Under the pieces are notes generated by a model that worked only from the letters and a program-made list of their open reading frames with translations, did not search any database and was not told where the DNA came from. Source: Breviolum minutum Mf 1.05b.01 (Eukaryota > Sar > Dinophyceae > Suessiales > Symbiodiniaceae). Taken from it: 64,000 nt of DNA. The position numbers and the translations under genes are program-made. Of this stretch, positions 13,076-27,100 are shown one piece after another. The stretch spans positions 155,209-219,208 of the forward strand of contig DF239212.1 of the NCBI GenBank assembly GCA_000507305.1. Direction: 5' to 3'. The number at the start of each line of letters is the position of its first letter. Within the stretch, counting starts at the first letter, position 1.

Positions 13076-13555
13076 CAGGCTACCCAAAAGTTCGTACATC
13101 GGAAGTTTGCCACTAAACTTCCTTTGATAATTCATTAGAAAGCTGAACATGTCAAAACTCCAAAAAAAAACAAACTTGGACCCTCCACTAGTACCAACTT
13201 GATGAGAGTGGAGCGTTAAGCCCTTGGTTGTCCAAGCAACTGCACGGATTGCATTGTTTGCTGAGAGAAGGGAGTTGTACTTGGCCGATTGTATTTGAGA
13301 CTTGCCGTGCCTTGCGGAGCCGATGCCAGCACCTTTTAAGTCTCCTAGAAGTCATTTAATTTGACACTCCAACACTACGAGATTCCAGGACACTTAAAAA
13401 AACAAACCACATGTGAGCAATTCCAACTTTTTTTGTGATCACCAAAGATACTAGCTGTACTTGCTGTATCGGAATCATCAGCACTTGCAAAAGATGTGGC
13501 TTCGGCCAAGTGCCTCAAGGCTTTTGAAGTGGAATGTCAGATCAATTTTTCCAGA

Positions 13556-13626
13556 CTACATTGGTGGTTCATTGGTGGTTCATTGGTGGTTCATGACACA
13601 AATTTCAGTGGTTCATTGGTGGTGCC
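13556..13626. repeat. Tandem TTCATTGGTGG repeats
   Basis: Three contiguous copies of an 11-bp unit are followed by a fourth after a short spacer. Confidence 0.85.
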
Positions 13627-13859
13627 CCTGGTGGTTTCGAAGCTGAATCAGCCGTGGCACTGCTCTGCTGTATCCAAGAAAGAGGTGTCTCGCTTGAACT
13701 GCGAACGGCTTCCCATTGACCTCGGAGCATTATTTCTTAGAACATGCAGCATGCTGAAAAAAAAACTTGCACACCGCCTCTCTCAAATCCAACTTGACTT
13801 TATAGAGTTTATATATATATATTGTTTATATCTTAGAATCTACTACTGATTCATACTAG

Positions 13860-14251
13860 GTATAATTACAATAATTGTAATAGTGGTTCAATATCATAAC
13901 ATTAGATATCTCCAAATAAAGCAGCCCCCCCCCAAAAAAAACACATGCACACACACAAAGATTGCATTTAGTAACATGTACCATTTCAGTCATCCCTGCC
14001 TCAAGTTGGCTGTCTTGGTACCTGCGAAAACGTAAACACTTCCGGACGCAGTACGCAGGGAACGCGGAACGCACAACTCAGCTCCGCCCAAAATGATCCA
14101 ACCTACAAGTACAATGAAAGTGATATACCCACATTCATGATTTCATATCTTTGATGGTTGATGGATATCTCCATTTCCAAGATCTGCTTCCTTAACATTG
14201 ACATCTGCGATTGACAGGCATATCCCCACCGTATCCCCGCCCGGGGAAGAC
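13860..14251. other. No gene recognised; possible 3' flank of the flippase
   Basis: This is AT-rich DNA with a C-run and A-run at 13926-13940 and a GC-richer patch at 14025-14090 (CGCAGTACGCAGGGAACGCG). It may be 3' untranslated sequence of the flippase. Confidence 0.4.
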
Positions 14252-15160
14252 CTTCAGGGTAGCTGAAGGCAAAGGAAGAGCTGATGCTGGCGGAAGGTTG
14301 CCATGAGTGGCTCCTGTCAACAATGACCCATCTGTTTCCGTCAATTTTCACCCGTGGAAACAGCATGTTCATGTTCCAGCAAAATCAAATAAATGCTTAA
14401 TGGTTTCATCAATTTTCGGGGTTGGTTGTGCGTTTTTCCAACCTCAATTTGTTATGTCAAATTCCGGAATCTTCATAAACAACAAATTCGAAACGGTCGT
14501 CTTTTGCGAATGAAAAAATCTGGGAAATTCTTCCCATGGCTTCACGGCATCCCGGGATGCCATCCACCTGGGTACTAAAATAGAGCGACTCGAGATTGGA
14601 GGCAAAATCTCCTTGGACCCAACTTTCTCCAGCAACGATCCAAGAAAGACCACGAAAAACAAACAAATCATGCTCAACTATGAAATGGGATATGTTATGA
14701 TATGTTGCTTGTCTTGCTGAGTTTATATTATTTGGGTATCACTGTCGCAAGTCACAGAGTAGTGCCAACAATAAGTATCAAGATGTGATGAGGTACTCTA
14801 AGACATATTTCATAATGACACAATGCATCTGCATATGAGAAAACTATCGAAAATCATCATGAATCATCAATGTACATCTGGGCATGACCTCATCGAACAT
14901 ATCAATTCGAAAGAAAATCATTCTGCTGGACAAGATACACTTTTCACTTTCCTCAATTGACCAGAAAGTCCTCCTTTGACACTCCTCTCAAGGATCAAAT
15001 CCCTGTTATCTGGGAAGAACTCCAACATCAAATAGGCCTCTCAGACTCAAATAGATGCCACACTTATCACAAAGGAAGCACACAGCTGCACTAGAGACAC
15101 TAGAGATGACCAAAGAAACTTGGACTCCCTCAAAAATCACACATGCAACTTGTTTTCTGG
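14252..15160 (-). other. Possible C-terminal tail exons of the flippase
   Basis: Around 14252-14292 the minus strand reads [10 protein letters not shown] and is followed by a GT donor. Many P4 ATPases have a short aromatic FAFS-like motif in the C-terminal tail, so this may be the end of the gene. A second open stretch at about 15040-15150 reads [15 protein letters not shown] and is less convincing. Neither can be joined with confidence to the exon ending at 15239. Confidence 0.35.
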
Positions 15161-18100
15161 AATCATTCCTAAGCTTTTTTTTGCAAAAAAGGCTGGTTTT
15201 CATGTCATGTAATTTTCCAAAATTCCATCAACCAATACCCTCAAGGTCCAATGCCTTGAACATGTCAATCATCATAGCCAAAAGTGGTACTGCCAAAGTG
15301 CCCATCCAAAAGAGTGGTTTTTGCATCACGTGAAATGCAAGGCCATACCTCAAATCATGTCAAATCAAGGTCGTTTTCTTTACCAAGCTTAACGCCAAAA
15401 TATGTCAAAGTGGAAGAAAGTCAACCTACACAAATAGGGATGAACATCATGAACATGAGAACCGTTTGAAATTCACCACCGGTGGAATACTTGAGATTGT
15501 TCTCTCACCAGGTAAGAAATCAAAATGATGCTGTTTGAAGCAACCTTTGAGCATGTTTGGAACCTTTACCCCGACTGTACCCACTTTCACCCTCGGTGAC
15601 GTACGTAAAGAAAAAGGTCCGTTTCGACGCGACAAGTTACACTTCCGGGAAAAAGCTGGGTAGGTCCGAATAGAGAACCACGAAGAGCCTCTTTCACGCC
15701 AGGAACTGTCCATCAACTTCAGGTTCACTCTGAACAACTTGCCACTTGAAAAGCATAAGCGACTCTATATACCCCAGTAGTCCAAGACCAAAGAAACAAT
15801 GGCCTTTTGGATGATCCAAGTGAAGGATTCTCTATTACCACTGGGCAAAGTTTGGTCTTTGGACTTCCTGGGTATGTATACATATATATATATAGGTATA
15901 TATATACGTATTATTATATCATTTAATGTGTACAATATGAATAATTCCGGACTTTTTTGTGTGTTTTGTTTCATGTATAGGCTTTTTCAACTTGTGGTTT
16001 CATGTCTTTAATCATCCTTCCAGCCAATTCAGGATGAGAAACAAGTAGGTGGCAAAGGAGACCGCCAGTGATGCGACAAAAACCCAGTTGTAGGTTGTTG
16101 TGATGAAGGTCGCCCGGTAGTTCATGGTCAGTACCACCTGTGTGTAGTGCTTCTCAGCGTGGAGAATAAGATATTCTAGAGAACGCATCTGCGTTTTTGG
16201 GCAAGGAATGCAGTAACACATGGAAACCACTGCTGTGCTTCAAATAGATGGGAAACCACTGCTGTGCTTAAAATAGATACACAGATGTCAACCCCCCTTC
16301 GCATATTCCATCAGGAAGGGAATAGCTGCTAGCACGCTCTCTTTAGAAGCATTTGACAAATACGAAATCACATCAAATTGCCACAGCGTACAAACGTCAA
16401 GTCCGAGTAAAGACTCGACCTCAACTCCTAAATCCATACGCAAAGTTTCAAACGAAATCAAGAATGACTCTGTCCAAAAGGAATCTCTTCCAGGCTGCTA
16501 TGTTCAGCTTTAGGATGGTACGATCCAAATGCATCCAAATTCTGATATTTGACAGGGTCTGACTTGATCCAAGTTACCCAAGAGAAAACCATGAAACTGA
16601 AGCTATAGTACGATCCAGTAGCGCCAATGTCCAAATCACCCATGCTGACCACAGCAACCTGTAATCAGTGAAGGTCAAAACAACTTACAAACTTGCACCA
16701 AAAAGAGCCAGTTGAAGAATCTGCGAACATCATACGATTGCAATCAAAATAGCGGGTGCTAAAACATGGTATTCCATATCCTTACAATCAACATGATGTT
16801 GACGAACTTAGAACCACATCAAGTATTTGGCGCAAATCCTTTTATCGAATTGCGTTGATTGGTTAGACTTCCATCTGTGACGAGATGCTGTCATAATAAC
16901 CAAGGAATGCACAATTGCTGATAGGAGCATCTCAATCATTTTGGTCACATTCAAGTCCTCGGTCAGGCGAACCAGAGTAGATATTGGATCACTTTGATCT
17001 TGAACGATCTACAACATTCCTGTCATTGTCCAGTTGATATGCAGCATGTTGCAAGACCTGTGAAAACCCAAGGCCGCCAAGGATGTTATTTTTGGACCCT
17101 GGATGGTTTCAGCTGCCTGGATTTACTTTCTTACAAATGTATACAAATGTCTTGATCCAGAGTTGCTGGCAGGACAACAAAATCATCCTAACAACGACCG
17201 GTCACGTGTGAGATACTTGTCCAATGTGCAAGGAAGGCTCCAATCCAAGGCGTCCCGTCTCATACAATGCTGGGTATTTGACCGCTTGCTCATCTGTGAC
17301 ATCCCGGTCAAAAAGACCAGTAGCGATGACAGGCCAAAAAAGGATCATGCTAAACGACGTCCAAACTGTGCTGGTGAACATGCCTCAGTCGACGCCACGT
17401 GATGATGTTTCCAACCCTTTGAAACTTGATGGAATGCTTCCAAGCAACATGTTCCTGAATAGCCAGAAAAGAAGGTGTAGTAAAAGAGCAGCATCGTAAT
17501 GATGGCATTCTTCCAAAACGTATAGAGGATAAACTTGCCTCGCCAGACACATGGACAAACTCACCTTAAAAGCTTGTCATATCTCGATTCCGAGGCTTTG
17601 CAAAGTCAACAAACATCCAACTGAATCAGGCAAGTTGCAAGTTCTTCGATAATCCCAACGTCCATGTACCAATAGCAATCGTTCCAAGAATCGAAATTGA
17701 GCAATTGAAAAATCTGCAGCATTCACAGCTTGCCGCCCTTCCTTTCCTGAAAAACATGACCCACCATCACCAAACTCATCATCGCCATTTTTCCAATTGG
17801 GTCTTGTACTACGGACAAGTGGACAAGATATTGGACCTGATATCCATCTGATAATGCAGCTTGGAGTCCAGAAACACCAACTCCAACATGTGCCTCTTGG
17901 ATCATTGGAACATCCTCGGTTGCTCCCAAGGATTCTGGGGAAGTCGGTCGTTGATGAGAATTTTACATCCGAGGGTTGTGTTGCCAACTGATCCCCTATG
18001 ACAGTTAAATCAAAGCTGAGATTCTTCATCATTGTCTGTTTCGAAACACTATTTTACAGTAAAACAGCGTTTCTGTAATCAATGCCAGGCCAAAAGCAAA

Positions 18101-21100
18101 ACTTTGGTTTCATCACTGATTTTGCACACCACGTGGGCCCTTGGTCCCTCAACCACTTTGAAACTGCCAAAGGAACATTGGCTCCATCTCCAATCGCCAG
18201 GGTAATTGGCTGTGGATGCGCAGAATCCCGTACAAGTCCTGCAGTGGGACCATGTTGCAGCTCAAAAAACAGATCATCTGAGACCTTTTGAGTTGCATAT
18301 CCAGGCACCAAAATCTATGGCGTGTCCGTACCCAAAAAGAGTCTTTGATATTCATTTTGGACCCATCGGTATCACGAGAGGCAGTTTGGAGGTGAAGATC
18401 ACTGGTGCCCATCATCACGTTCATCGAGCTTGCTGCAGTGATTTGACCCCATGCAATGGTCTATACGGAACTACTTATTCTCTGCCAAGTACCATATCCA
18501 CTTTAAGGCAATTGTAATTGAGGCTGTAAAGTCAACATACATCAACCAATCTTTGCTCAGTTCAACAAAGAGGCACATGGAAAGCAACATCGAATATTTA
18601 CATTCACAGGATCCTCCACAATTCTACCCAAAATGTCCAACATGTGCAGTCCAAGTGTCTGACTAGCTGCGATTTTTGCAAAGGAGAAACACGGCATGCC
18701 ACCACCACTTTGCAGCTCCGAGAGACTTCAAAAAAGTCCTGAAATGATGAAGGAGCGGCATCTCAAAGTCTCAAAGTCCAGCTATGGTACAAATTGCCTT
18801 GGCAAAACTCCCTTACACCACCTGGGAAGTGCCTGGTGCAATTCCCATGGTTTGCAGTTTAATAAAGGACCAACAACCCATACATGTGAGGCAGGACTCA
18901 TCTATCAATAGCCAGCAGCTGAACAGGGATAAAACCCGCGTAAAAAAAAACTTTCAACTGGGTAATACAAAGTCATTTCAACAATTCAAATTTGATTTGA
19001 ATGATGACTACCCAAGTGAATAGTACCCCTTCCTCTTTACCATGCATTTTTTGGGGGGATTCTGAGGCTTTTTGGAGTTGTATCCCCAGCTACTTCCCTC
19101 ATCCAGTATCACTGGTTCAATAAATCAACCCATTCAATTTCTTTACTCTTGCAAGAAGGTGTTCGATCTGGGTTTTAAATATATATATATATATATATTA
19201 CATACATACTAGTAGGTATATATATATAAACATATGATTATATACGCATGAAAATGATACAAAAAACTCACCAACTTCAAGTTGTGTCACGTCACCGTTG
19301 TCCCCAAACGTCCTCCATGAGCGACTCTTGAGTGATAGCTTCTAAGGCAGCACCCGTTACCATCAAGGCGCAGTCCATATGACTTTCCTGGAAACACCAA
19401 ATTCTCCGATGGGATTCCATGGTTGGTTGGTGATTGGTGACGGTGAGACTTCGAAAAGAATTCTAGGAATCTTGAGGCGGGGAAGGGGGGGGTATTAGTA
19501 ATGGGGGAATTTGGGTCTTTGAAAAAAACAACTGTGAAGAAACACCAGATGAGATGGAGATTTGTTGGAGAAGAAGTAGTTGGCGAACAACTTGATGACA
19601 CTGATTGCCGAACATTGGAACTCACGGTCTTTGCACAGTCAACTGACATGACGAAATGCATACGAAATTAGCCGTTGTTTTTTCAAGTAAAAGTCATATT
19701 GTAGTCAAAAGTATGAGATCAAAGAGCAAATAAACGTAACAGCCATTAAACAATATGTGGATGTTTCCGAAAATAGTGGGTTTCCCCCAAAAATCATCCA
19801 TTTTAATAGGGTTTTCCATTATAAACCATCCATTATAAATCAACCCTTTTTTTGGGGTTTCAGAAACTGCAATCTGACCGACCCTTCCCTCGGAGATTCC
19901 CTCCAACCTTGGCCTTCACATGTTGCAGGCGAACTTCCTGCAGCGATACATCAAATGTGGAAAAAAAACACCCCACTCTACGAGGTCATCCAGCAACCAA
20001 ACAACGAGTTCTGTTTGAGGTAAAGGCCAACCCCTCCTCTATGGAAATATATATATATATAGTCATCATATGCAATAAGGTAGTATATTTTGATGTATAT
20101 ATTTGGCAAATGACAAGCCCCGAAAGTCATGGGTTGAATTACATCAAACAACTTGTAGCCATGTCCACAGCAGGAAATGTCGAGAAGTCAGGATTGCCAA
20201 GCACTTTCCCGCCAAAGGTCACAAGCTAAAGATTGAACCATTTTCCCGGTTGAAAAGGGAAACTGTGACTCATTGTGGTCCGATGATCTTCCAATATGGG
20301 GTTGACATTTGCCAATTACTAAGCCTTAAATGTGATTGTGATTGTGATTGTGATTTTTTTGTAAGTACAAGAGTGGACAACCAACTCTCCAAAGTATAAA
20401 TTTGAACCTGTCCTCCAAGGACTGTTGGAGATTTTCACCAGTCAGCACACCAATGTCCTGCTGGTGCAAAGAGTGATTGCAGCAATTCTGGGTGCACACA
20501 ATCCATTGGTGTTGAATCGGTGTTCTGAAAACAAACTGAGAGTTTATATGAGTTGCTATATCCATACTCCATTTTGAAATATATCAATAATATATAGATA
20601 GATAAGATACTTGAGAACATTTTATAGATTCACACTGAAACACACTTTTCTTTCTGTCACACACAGCACCAAGCTACAAGTACACTCATCCAACATCGAG
20701 GCATCTGGAAGTAACAAAACTGCACACTTGACACCAGGTCACCAGGGGTTGGTAGCAACAAAAACGATGAGGATGTCATACCCATGGATACCCATTGGTA
20801 TATCTCCTTTAAATGGCTCCCCAAGCTGCTTGTTTCAAAACCATTCATGTCAAACAACCACCGACACCGTTCCCGTGTCTCTTGACCGCCCCGTCCATCG
20901 CATCACTTAGGAGCTTGGTGCTGAATCCAATGTTCCGCGCTGTCTCCAGTTTGTCGCCAGTCAGGACCCAGAGCTGAATTCCTGCCTGGTGATATGAACA
21001 AACAGCAGCAACCTTTCCGGAAAATCAACCAACCAGTCTTCTGATCTGTATGAATATATGTTTTTTTAAAGAAAAACTATACAACTACTGTACACTAAAG

Positions 21101-24100
21101 TTAAAGGAATCCAAGATTCTCTTATGATACTTTTTGATCTTTAATCATCCTATATATCTTATATCCAACTACCTGGAAACATCAACAGGTTCCCTGGCTT
21201 CCCAACTTCCATGAAATTGTCGCCTCGCGGAGCTTTTCAATGGCATCCTGAGGCTGGCAGTGTTCCGATGGATCTTTCTCGATCTACTTGTATCATAGAT
21301 ATTGAAAACCACAACTTCTCAAAACTTGAACAAACCAGCATTCATACATAATTATTGTGTGTATAACACATATATTATGTAAATAGAAATACACATGTTT
21401 CACATATTTCATCATCTTTCATCATCATCTCCAACTCTCTGTCAAATCAATATTGCCCAGGTACAGGGACACCAACTTGTAACTTGTCTTCGATGCCAGT
21501 GATACCCAGCAACTCCAGGTCAATCTCAATCCTTTCGGCCACTTCCTGGGGTACTTGGACCCTAAAATGGATGGTGAAAATAATGGAAAACCCTATTTTT
21601 TAATGGATGATTTGGGAGGAAACCCACTATTTTTGGAAACATCCATATCAAACATGTACGACTTTGATGATGTTAGCATTGTATTCTCCTTTGTCCGCCA
21701 AACACGACTTCTGATTCTGGCGGGTTCTGATGATGTAAATGAGTGTAGTTATCTATATGCAAATGCATGATATTAATAGAATCTACTTCATCATTCCATC
21801 ATGGAAGAAAACCTTAGAAGTACAAAAACAAAGTGTTTTGTTCATTGCTGGTAGATTTCTGCGTGAAACAACAATGTCTTTAAATAGCAAATCTGTGTGT
21901 CTCACCAAGACACTTCTAAGCGACTGTCACGGTCATCAAGGCTGCACCTCTGCATGTAGCAATGCAGCACATCGAAATTTCATTCGCCATATCTATGTAG
22001 ATATATCTTAAACTATGGCAAACACGGTTTCACGCAGTTAAGAACATGCACCTGATTTTGATCCATTCAATTTTTTGACCCTCACAACACTAAATTACAA
22101 TGAAAATATATGTTTACATGCCTCAACTACACATGATAGCACACAAGTCAATATCAGTCCATTCCTTCACAACCCTGGCTTTGCATATTCTCCAAACATA
22201 ATGGGGCCTTCCCAGACCCTGCAAACCAACACTTTCTGCCAAGGCTGTCAAAACACAACACCTAGGACCTAGTACCAAAAACCTTCCCCCTCAAAAAAGA
22301 ACACTCATGAAAGTATCATCGAAGATTTTGGCAAACACATTTTGTGGAAAGAAGCTTCTGAAAAACCCAATGAACAAAAACACAATTAAAAAAAGGGTTC
22401 TCAACTCATCTCAACTCCAAGTTTTTTTGTACCCCCAATGAAAACCAAACATCGGGGAAACCAGGCTGCTGTGCATTGTCGAAGTCCCTAAGCCATGTCT
22501 CCAGCTCGTTGGGAGGCAACAAACGTCGACCCAAAACCAACGTCCTTCCGGTGGGCTTGGTGGTACTCCGATGGTCAACGGTGAGAACGGCAGGAGGGTG
22601 GATGATGCCATCTGGGTATGTCTGAGTACTGTAATTGTCATGGATTTTTTTGTTGAATATGCATGTCATCAGCCCAAATTTTCAGAAAGTCATGATAAGT
22701 TCGGCTATGAGAAGGCAAAATGGTTTGGATTATGTTTGGAGTGTTTTTGATTGAAATGCCACTCGCGCTGGGAACATGCAACCTGGGTGAATTGTAAGAC
22801 TTCGCAAACCCGAAATTTGATGCTAAACGGATGTCTCTGCTATTTGTCCCACTACTGTATTTAAACTTTCTGTTCAAGAAGTCACCGATGGTCCACTAAT
22901 ATCAAGCGTGCTGGTGTGAGACAAGTTTGGAGACAATCTCAGAGAGGCGGACACAGCATCCTAGACCAGGTGGAAGACAAGAAAATGGGAGACAAGACCG
23001 GAGACAAGCTCAGGGAGGCAGACACAGCTCGGAGACAAGATGGGAGAAAAGGCCGGAGACCAACCTTTGTCCCTTAAACCTCTTACTTCTCCTGAGGCCA
23101 TCTTTGGAGAAATCGCTCAAGTTCTGGTTGATCCAGTCAGGTACGCCAGACGCCCGAGATGCCCGGGCGATCATCACCTCGTAGCTACGGACATAGATGA
23201 TGTGAGTAGTCAGTGCTTTCATTATGTATCCACATGAAATCCTACAATCATATGCAACAATCACAGCTTTTCCACATTTAATATACATATACTACTTAAA
23301 TGATATGTTGAACATCTTCTTATAGGATCTTGGAAACAAATTGTTTACCCTTGTATTACATTGTCCTGAAATACACTAGTTGTAACTCGCCCATTCCTTC
23401 TGCAACACATCTCACCTTCAGCCACTAAGTCCGACCAATGTGAACGCACTTAGCTTTCATTTTGAAGCCTTTGAAGCATTCATATGTAATCGTATACTCG
23501 TATACTATATAGACGGTCTCTCTTCAAAGAAATGCTCACTTTCCCAAGTCCTTTAGTCCGAGTTTCATTATCTGCACCTTTCACCCAAAGCCACACACGT
23601 CCATCTGGTGCTCTTGCCACTGTGGACATGCGCTTTCTGGTAGAATTGAAACTATTCACAGCCAGAATTTGATACTCTTCCAAACGACCATTCACGTTCA
23701 CCACGATGGACTCTGCCATGCGCTTGCAAAAATGCCTCCGCTAAAGATCTGAGAATCAAAATCATCCAAAATTGCTTCACTTACCATGACCCAAAAGCCT
23801 TTTAAAACACTCATGTCTTACAACTTCATTGGCACAGCTCAAACCAACAAAACGTCACTGAGATCACAGGAGTTTTGACAGCCAAGTTGCCAACCCAATT
23901 GCTGCGCACCTTCCACCAGAGCTCCTTGCAAGTACAACAACAAAGGTTCTCCAATGTGACCTCCTTCTGGTAATATTTTGCAGGGAACGGATACATATCT
24001 CCCACCAAACGGGAAAAGGAAAATCATCTGCAAAATTCCATTTTCGGGGGATATGTCAGTTCCCCTGGATGGTATTGATTTACATACCTTCGGAAAAAAC

Positions 24101-27100
24101 TGGCCTTCGTCAGGGCTCTCTGCTTCGAAGCACTCTTCTCCTTTCTTGTTTGTTGCGATCATGACCTGTACGTCTTTGACATTTGAAAAGATGCAATCAG
24201 GCAAGCAAAAAGAACAACAAACAATCATGGAACTGCGTACGAACATCGCACAACAGGACGAATATGGACGAATCATGACCACAAGTAATTGCACCGAGAA
24301 TCACCAGCACAACTGCCGCCACCACCACTCAAAAGCACAAATGTACCGCAAAACCCGCAATCTGCAAATCGAACTTCAAAATCGCATCGACTGAAGCAAA
24401 ACTAAAGCATGCTGCGATGTTGAGCCAAATCTAAGATACCAACACCAGACCCTAGCACACTAAGGCCCCAGCTGTATGCGCCACGGCCAAGACTTCCAGG
24501 AAAGCATCTGCCTTAGCAGAATTTTGACAAGCTGAGTCTCAAATATTTTTTGCGACCGAGTTTTTTCTTGAAAGCAAACCAACACGGTCTACTCCAACTC
24601 ATACAGTTGGTCATTGTAGATATGCCTTCCGCATAGGTCCCAATGTAGTTTCAATGATGTTGGATAGGGCAGTTTTCATATAGGATTACCACTGATATTT
24701 CCCACCAAAGCGCAGCAGCCCTCTGATGAATGTTGCACTGGCACCAACGATGCAATTCTTTCCTCATACGCCCGAAGCTGGGCCACTCAATGATCCATCA
24801 AACACTTCACTAGGTGGTAATTGTGACAGTCATAGATTTAGACAGAAATAACATGAACATATTTTTCATGGATGGATATTGTACACTGTATACTGTATAT
24901 CTCTAGTGACTCTATAATATATATATATATTTAAATGTGCAAACACATCAATGTGGCGGTGAAAATCCATGAATCATAGACAGCGATATATTGGCGTAGA
25001 TCTGGGGGGTTTTCACATCAAACAGTAGAAACCAAGCTTCACCTGGGAGAACCCCCGTTGCTCAGTGACTTCACCAAAGACCTGCGCCAGCCGAGAGAAC
25101 AACCAAAATGGGACATGAATATGGCATCATTTTGACTTTCAAACACCCCACATCTAAGAATCAATCTACAAAACTGAGTATGTATAGTATGTCTCAAAAT
25201 TGTATGTCTCAAAATTAGCTATACAGTACACCCCAAATTCCATCAATTTCATGTTTAAATACACGGAAATTGCTGGAAGTGGCTTGTAGCCAAATATCTA
25301 AGGAATCTCTCACTAAATATCTTCGTTTGGGACTTTCAACATCATAGATTTTGATGGTCATGGACTTGATGCCGGCAGTGAAATTGTGCTGGCAAATTCA
25401 CTGCTATCGCAAAGAGTGGCAGATCAAAGAATATCAAACATGATATCTTAATAATATCAACAATGATATCTCATTCACTAATGTCTCTCATTCCAATGGA
25501 ATTAGATGTGCAAAAAGCTTCATGTACATGTCATTCAGCCCAGAAATGTGGTCTCTGCCATTGCATCTTAAATCTCTATAATGGATGTGTCAAAGAAAAG
25601 TCAAAGCTTGGGATCTTAATCTTCATTCCAATCGCTTGCTGAAGCATTCGCTGATGTGTTGGGCCTTCCCAAGGATTGCCACACCTCATGATGCAAAAAG
25701 AGCAAACAGCAATCAACAAACATTGAAACATACCCAGCATATCCCAATATATCCCAATATATCCCAATATCATCCAATATCAATGATGCCTGGATTTCCG
25801 AATGAACTTCATTTTTTGTTTCAGTCTGTGCCGCCCCTTTGAACATATTGGGCTGTGTTTAGGTGATCACGACCTGATTTCAAGAGCCATGCTGCATCTC
25901 TGAGGACATGGCGTTTCAATTCCATGACATTCTGAGTTAATGTCCCAGTTTTGTCAGAGAAGATGTAGCTGATCTGTCCCAACTCATGACCTTAGGAAAG
26001 CGTAAGGCCAACTGTCAACAACGGTTGACCTTGGAGATGTTGGCGGACAGCTAAATGTAAGTGTTTTGTTTCTCCAATATGAAAAATCTAAGGTCAACAT
26101 GGTAAAACATGGTAAAACATGGTACAACATGGTAAAACATGGCTACAACAAACAGCTGCTGTTCTCTTGTAACTTCAAGAATTCGGCAGGCCGTTTCTAT
26201 CAACAGGCTAGGAAGGCCAACCTTTGAAAACAGGAAGAAACAACAGCAACAGTTTGTCCAGGGGACATAAGTTTGTGGATCGCACCGCCGCAGGGCAATC
26301 CTGACAACATGGATTCACACAAAATCGTTGCAAGATAAATCTGTTATAAATATATTCATCATGGGAAATTGATGCCTCTAAAACAACCGTTTTCTTCACA
26401 ATAGGTCATTTTGCAAACAAGCTGGATTGTTGGAGGAAAAGATTGGAACAGTAAAGAGAGCAATGATGGAATTGGCAACCAAACTTGACATCCCGCAGGC
26501 ATACTGCTTTGTATCAAAGTTTTTGCACACGATTCATGTTCATTTTTCCCGCTTTGTCTAGAACCAATAGTTGAAATTATATGGCCTGGATGTTTCAAGT
26601 ACTTGTAAGAAAAGTCTGTGTTGATGGAACTTGAAAGCCAAACAATCCATCAAATTATGCAGCACCCAAACATTGGTCGTCGAGTGCGGATGATCTGACT
26701 GGAAGCAGCGACCTGATCTTCATCATACATAGCGAGGTCACTCTTCACGAAATACGCCTTCAAACAAAGCACAGTAGGCATCCTTGTTTGGGGAGGCTAC
26801 TCTGCACTGATGAGGATGCTCTGTACCTACACATTTAGATCAGTATAAGCAGTATGACTTCGCCTGGAGCATCATCAAGTCTATCAAACCTCCTACAAGT
26901 CCGATGCTATTGCGTAGCGATACTCGTGTCCCATCAACCACATATCAAATTTATGCTGGCACCCATTCAAAAAAACACAGCAATTCGGTACCGATGTATA
27001 TATAATATATATATTACCTCTTGTCATTTGCAACCATCTTTAGACAGCATCAGGATTCCAAAAGTCAGTGCCGTTTTGTGAAATTTCCGCCTGAAAAAAA

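Larger units (their letters stand above)
18177..21247 (-). other. Flippase exons: hinge, TGDK and GDGAN (phosphorylation domain)
   Basis: A 24-bp micro-exon at 21224-21247 encodes DAIEKLRE. The exon starting at 20985 reads [20 protein letters not shown], with WVLTGDK at 20950-20970. The exon starting at 18738 reads [20 protein letters not shown] and K. Exon 18177-18238 reads [20 protein letters not shown] and ends with a GT donor. The sequence then resumes at 17914 with [17 protein letters not shown]. The join of the PLQK exon to the GDGAN exon is not resolved, and the exons between 20.9 and 18.74 kb are not identified. Confidence 0.88.
21465..24165 (-). other. Flippase exons: nucleotide-binding domain
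   Basis: Exon 24105-24165 reads [19 protein letters not shown]. The next starts at 23924 and reads [14 protein letters not shown]. The exon ending at 23567 reads [19 protein letters not shown] and on to VKGADN, with a GA donor. Exon 23092-23177 reads VMIARAS and on to [11 protein letters not shown], with a GA donor. Exon 22470-22544 reads [18 protein letters not shown] and FDNA. Exon 21465-21545 (81 bp) reads [20 protein letters not shown]. The ATP-site lysine of KGAD is intact. An exon between 22470 and 21545 is not placed. Confidence 0.88.

Noticed and set aside
12812..13150. Overlapping poly-Leu/Thr and poly-Val/Ser frames on both strands
   Set aside because: Both are products of the TAC repeat.
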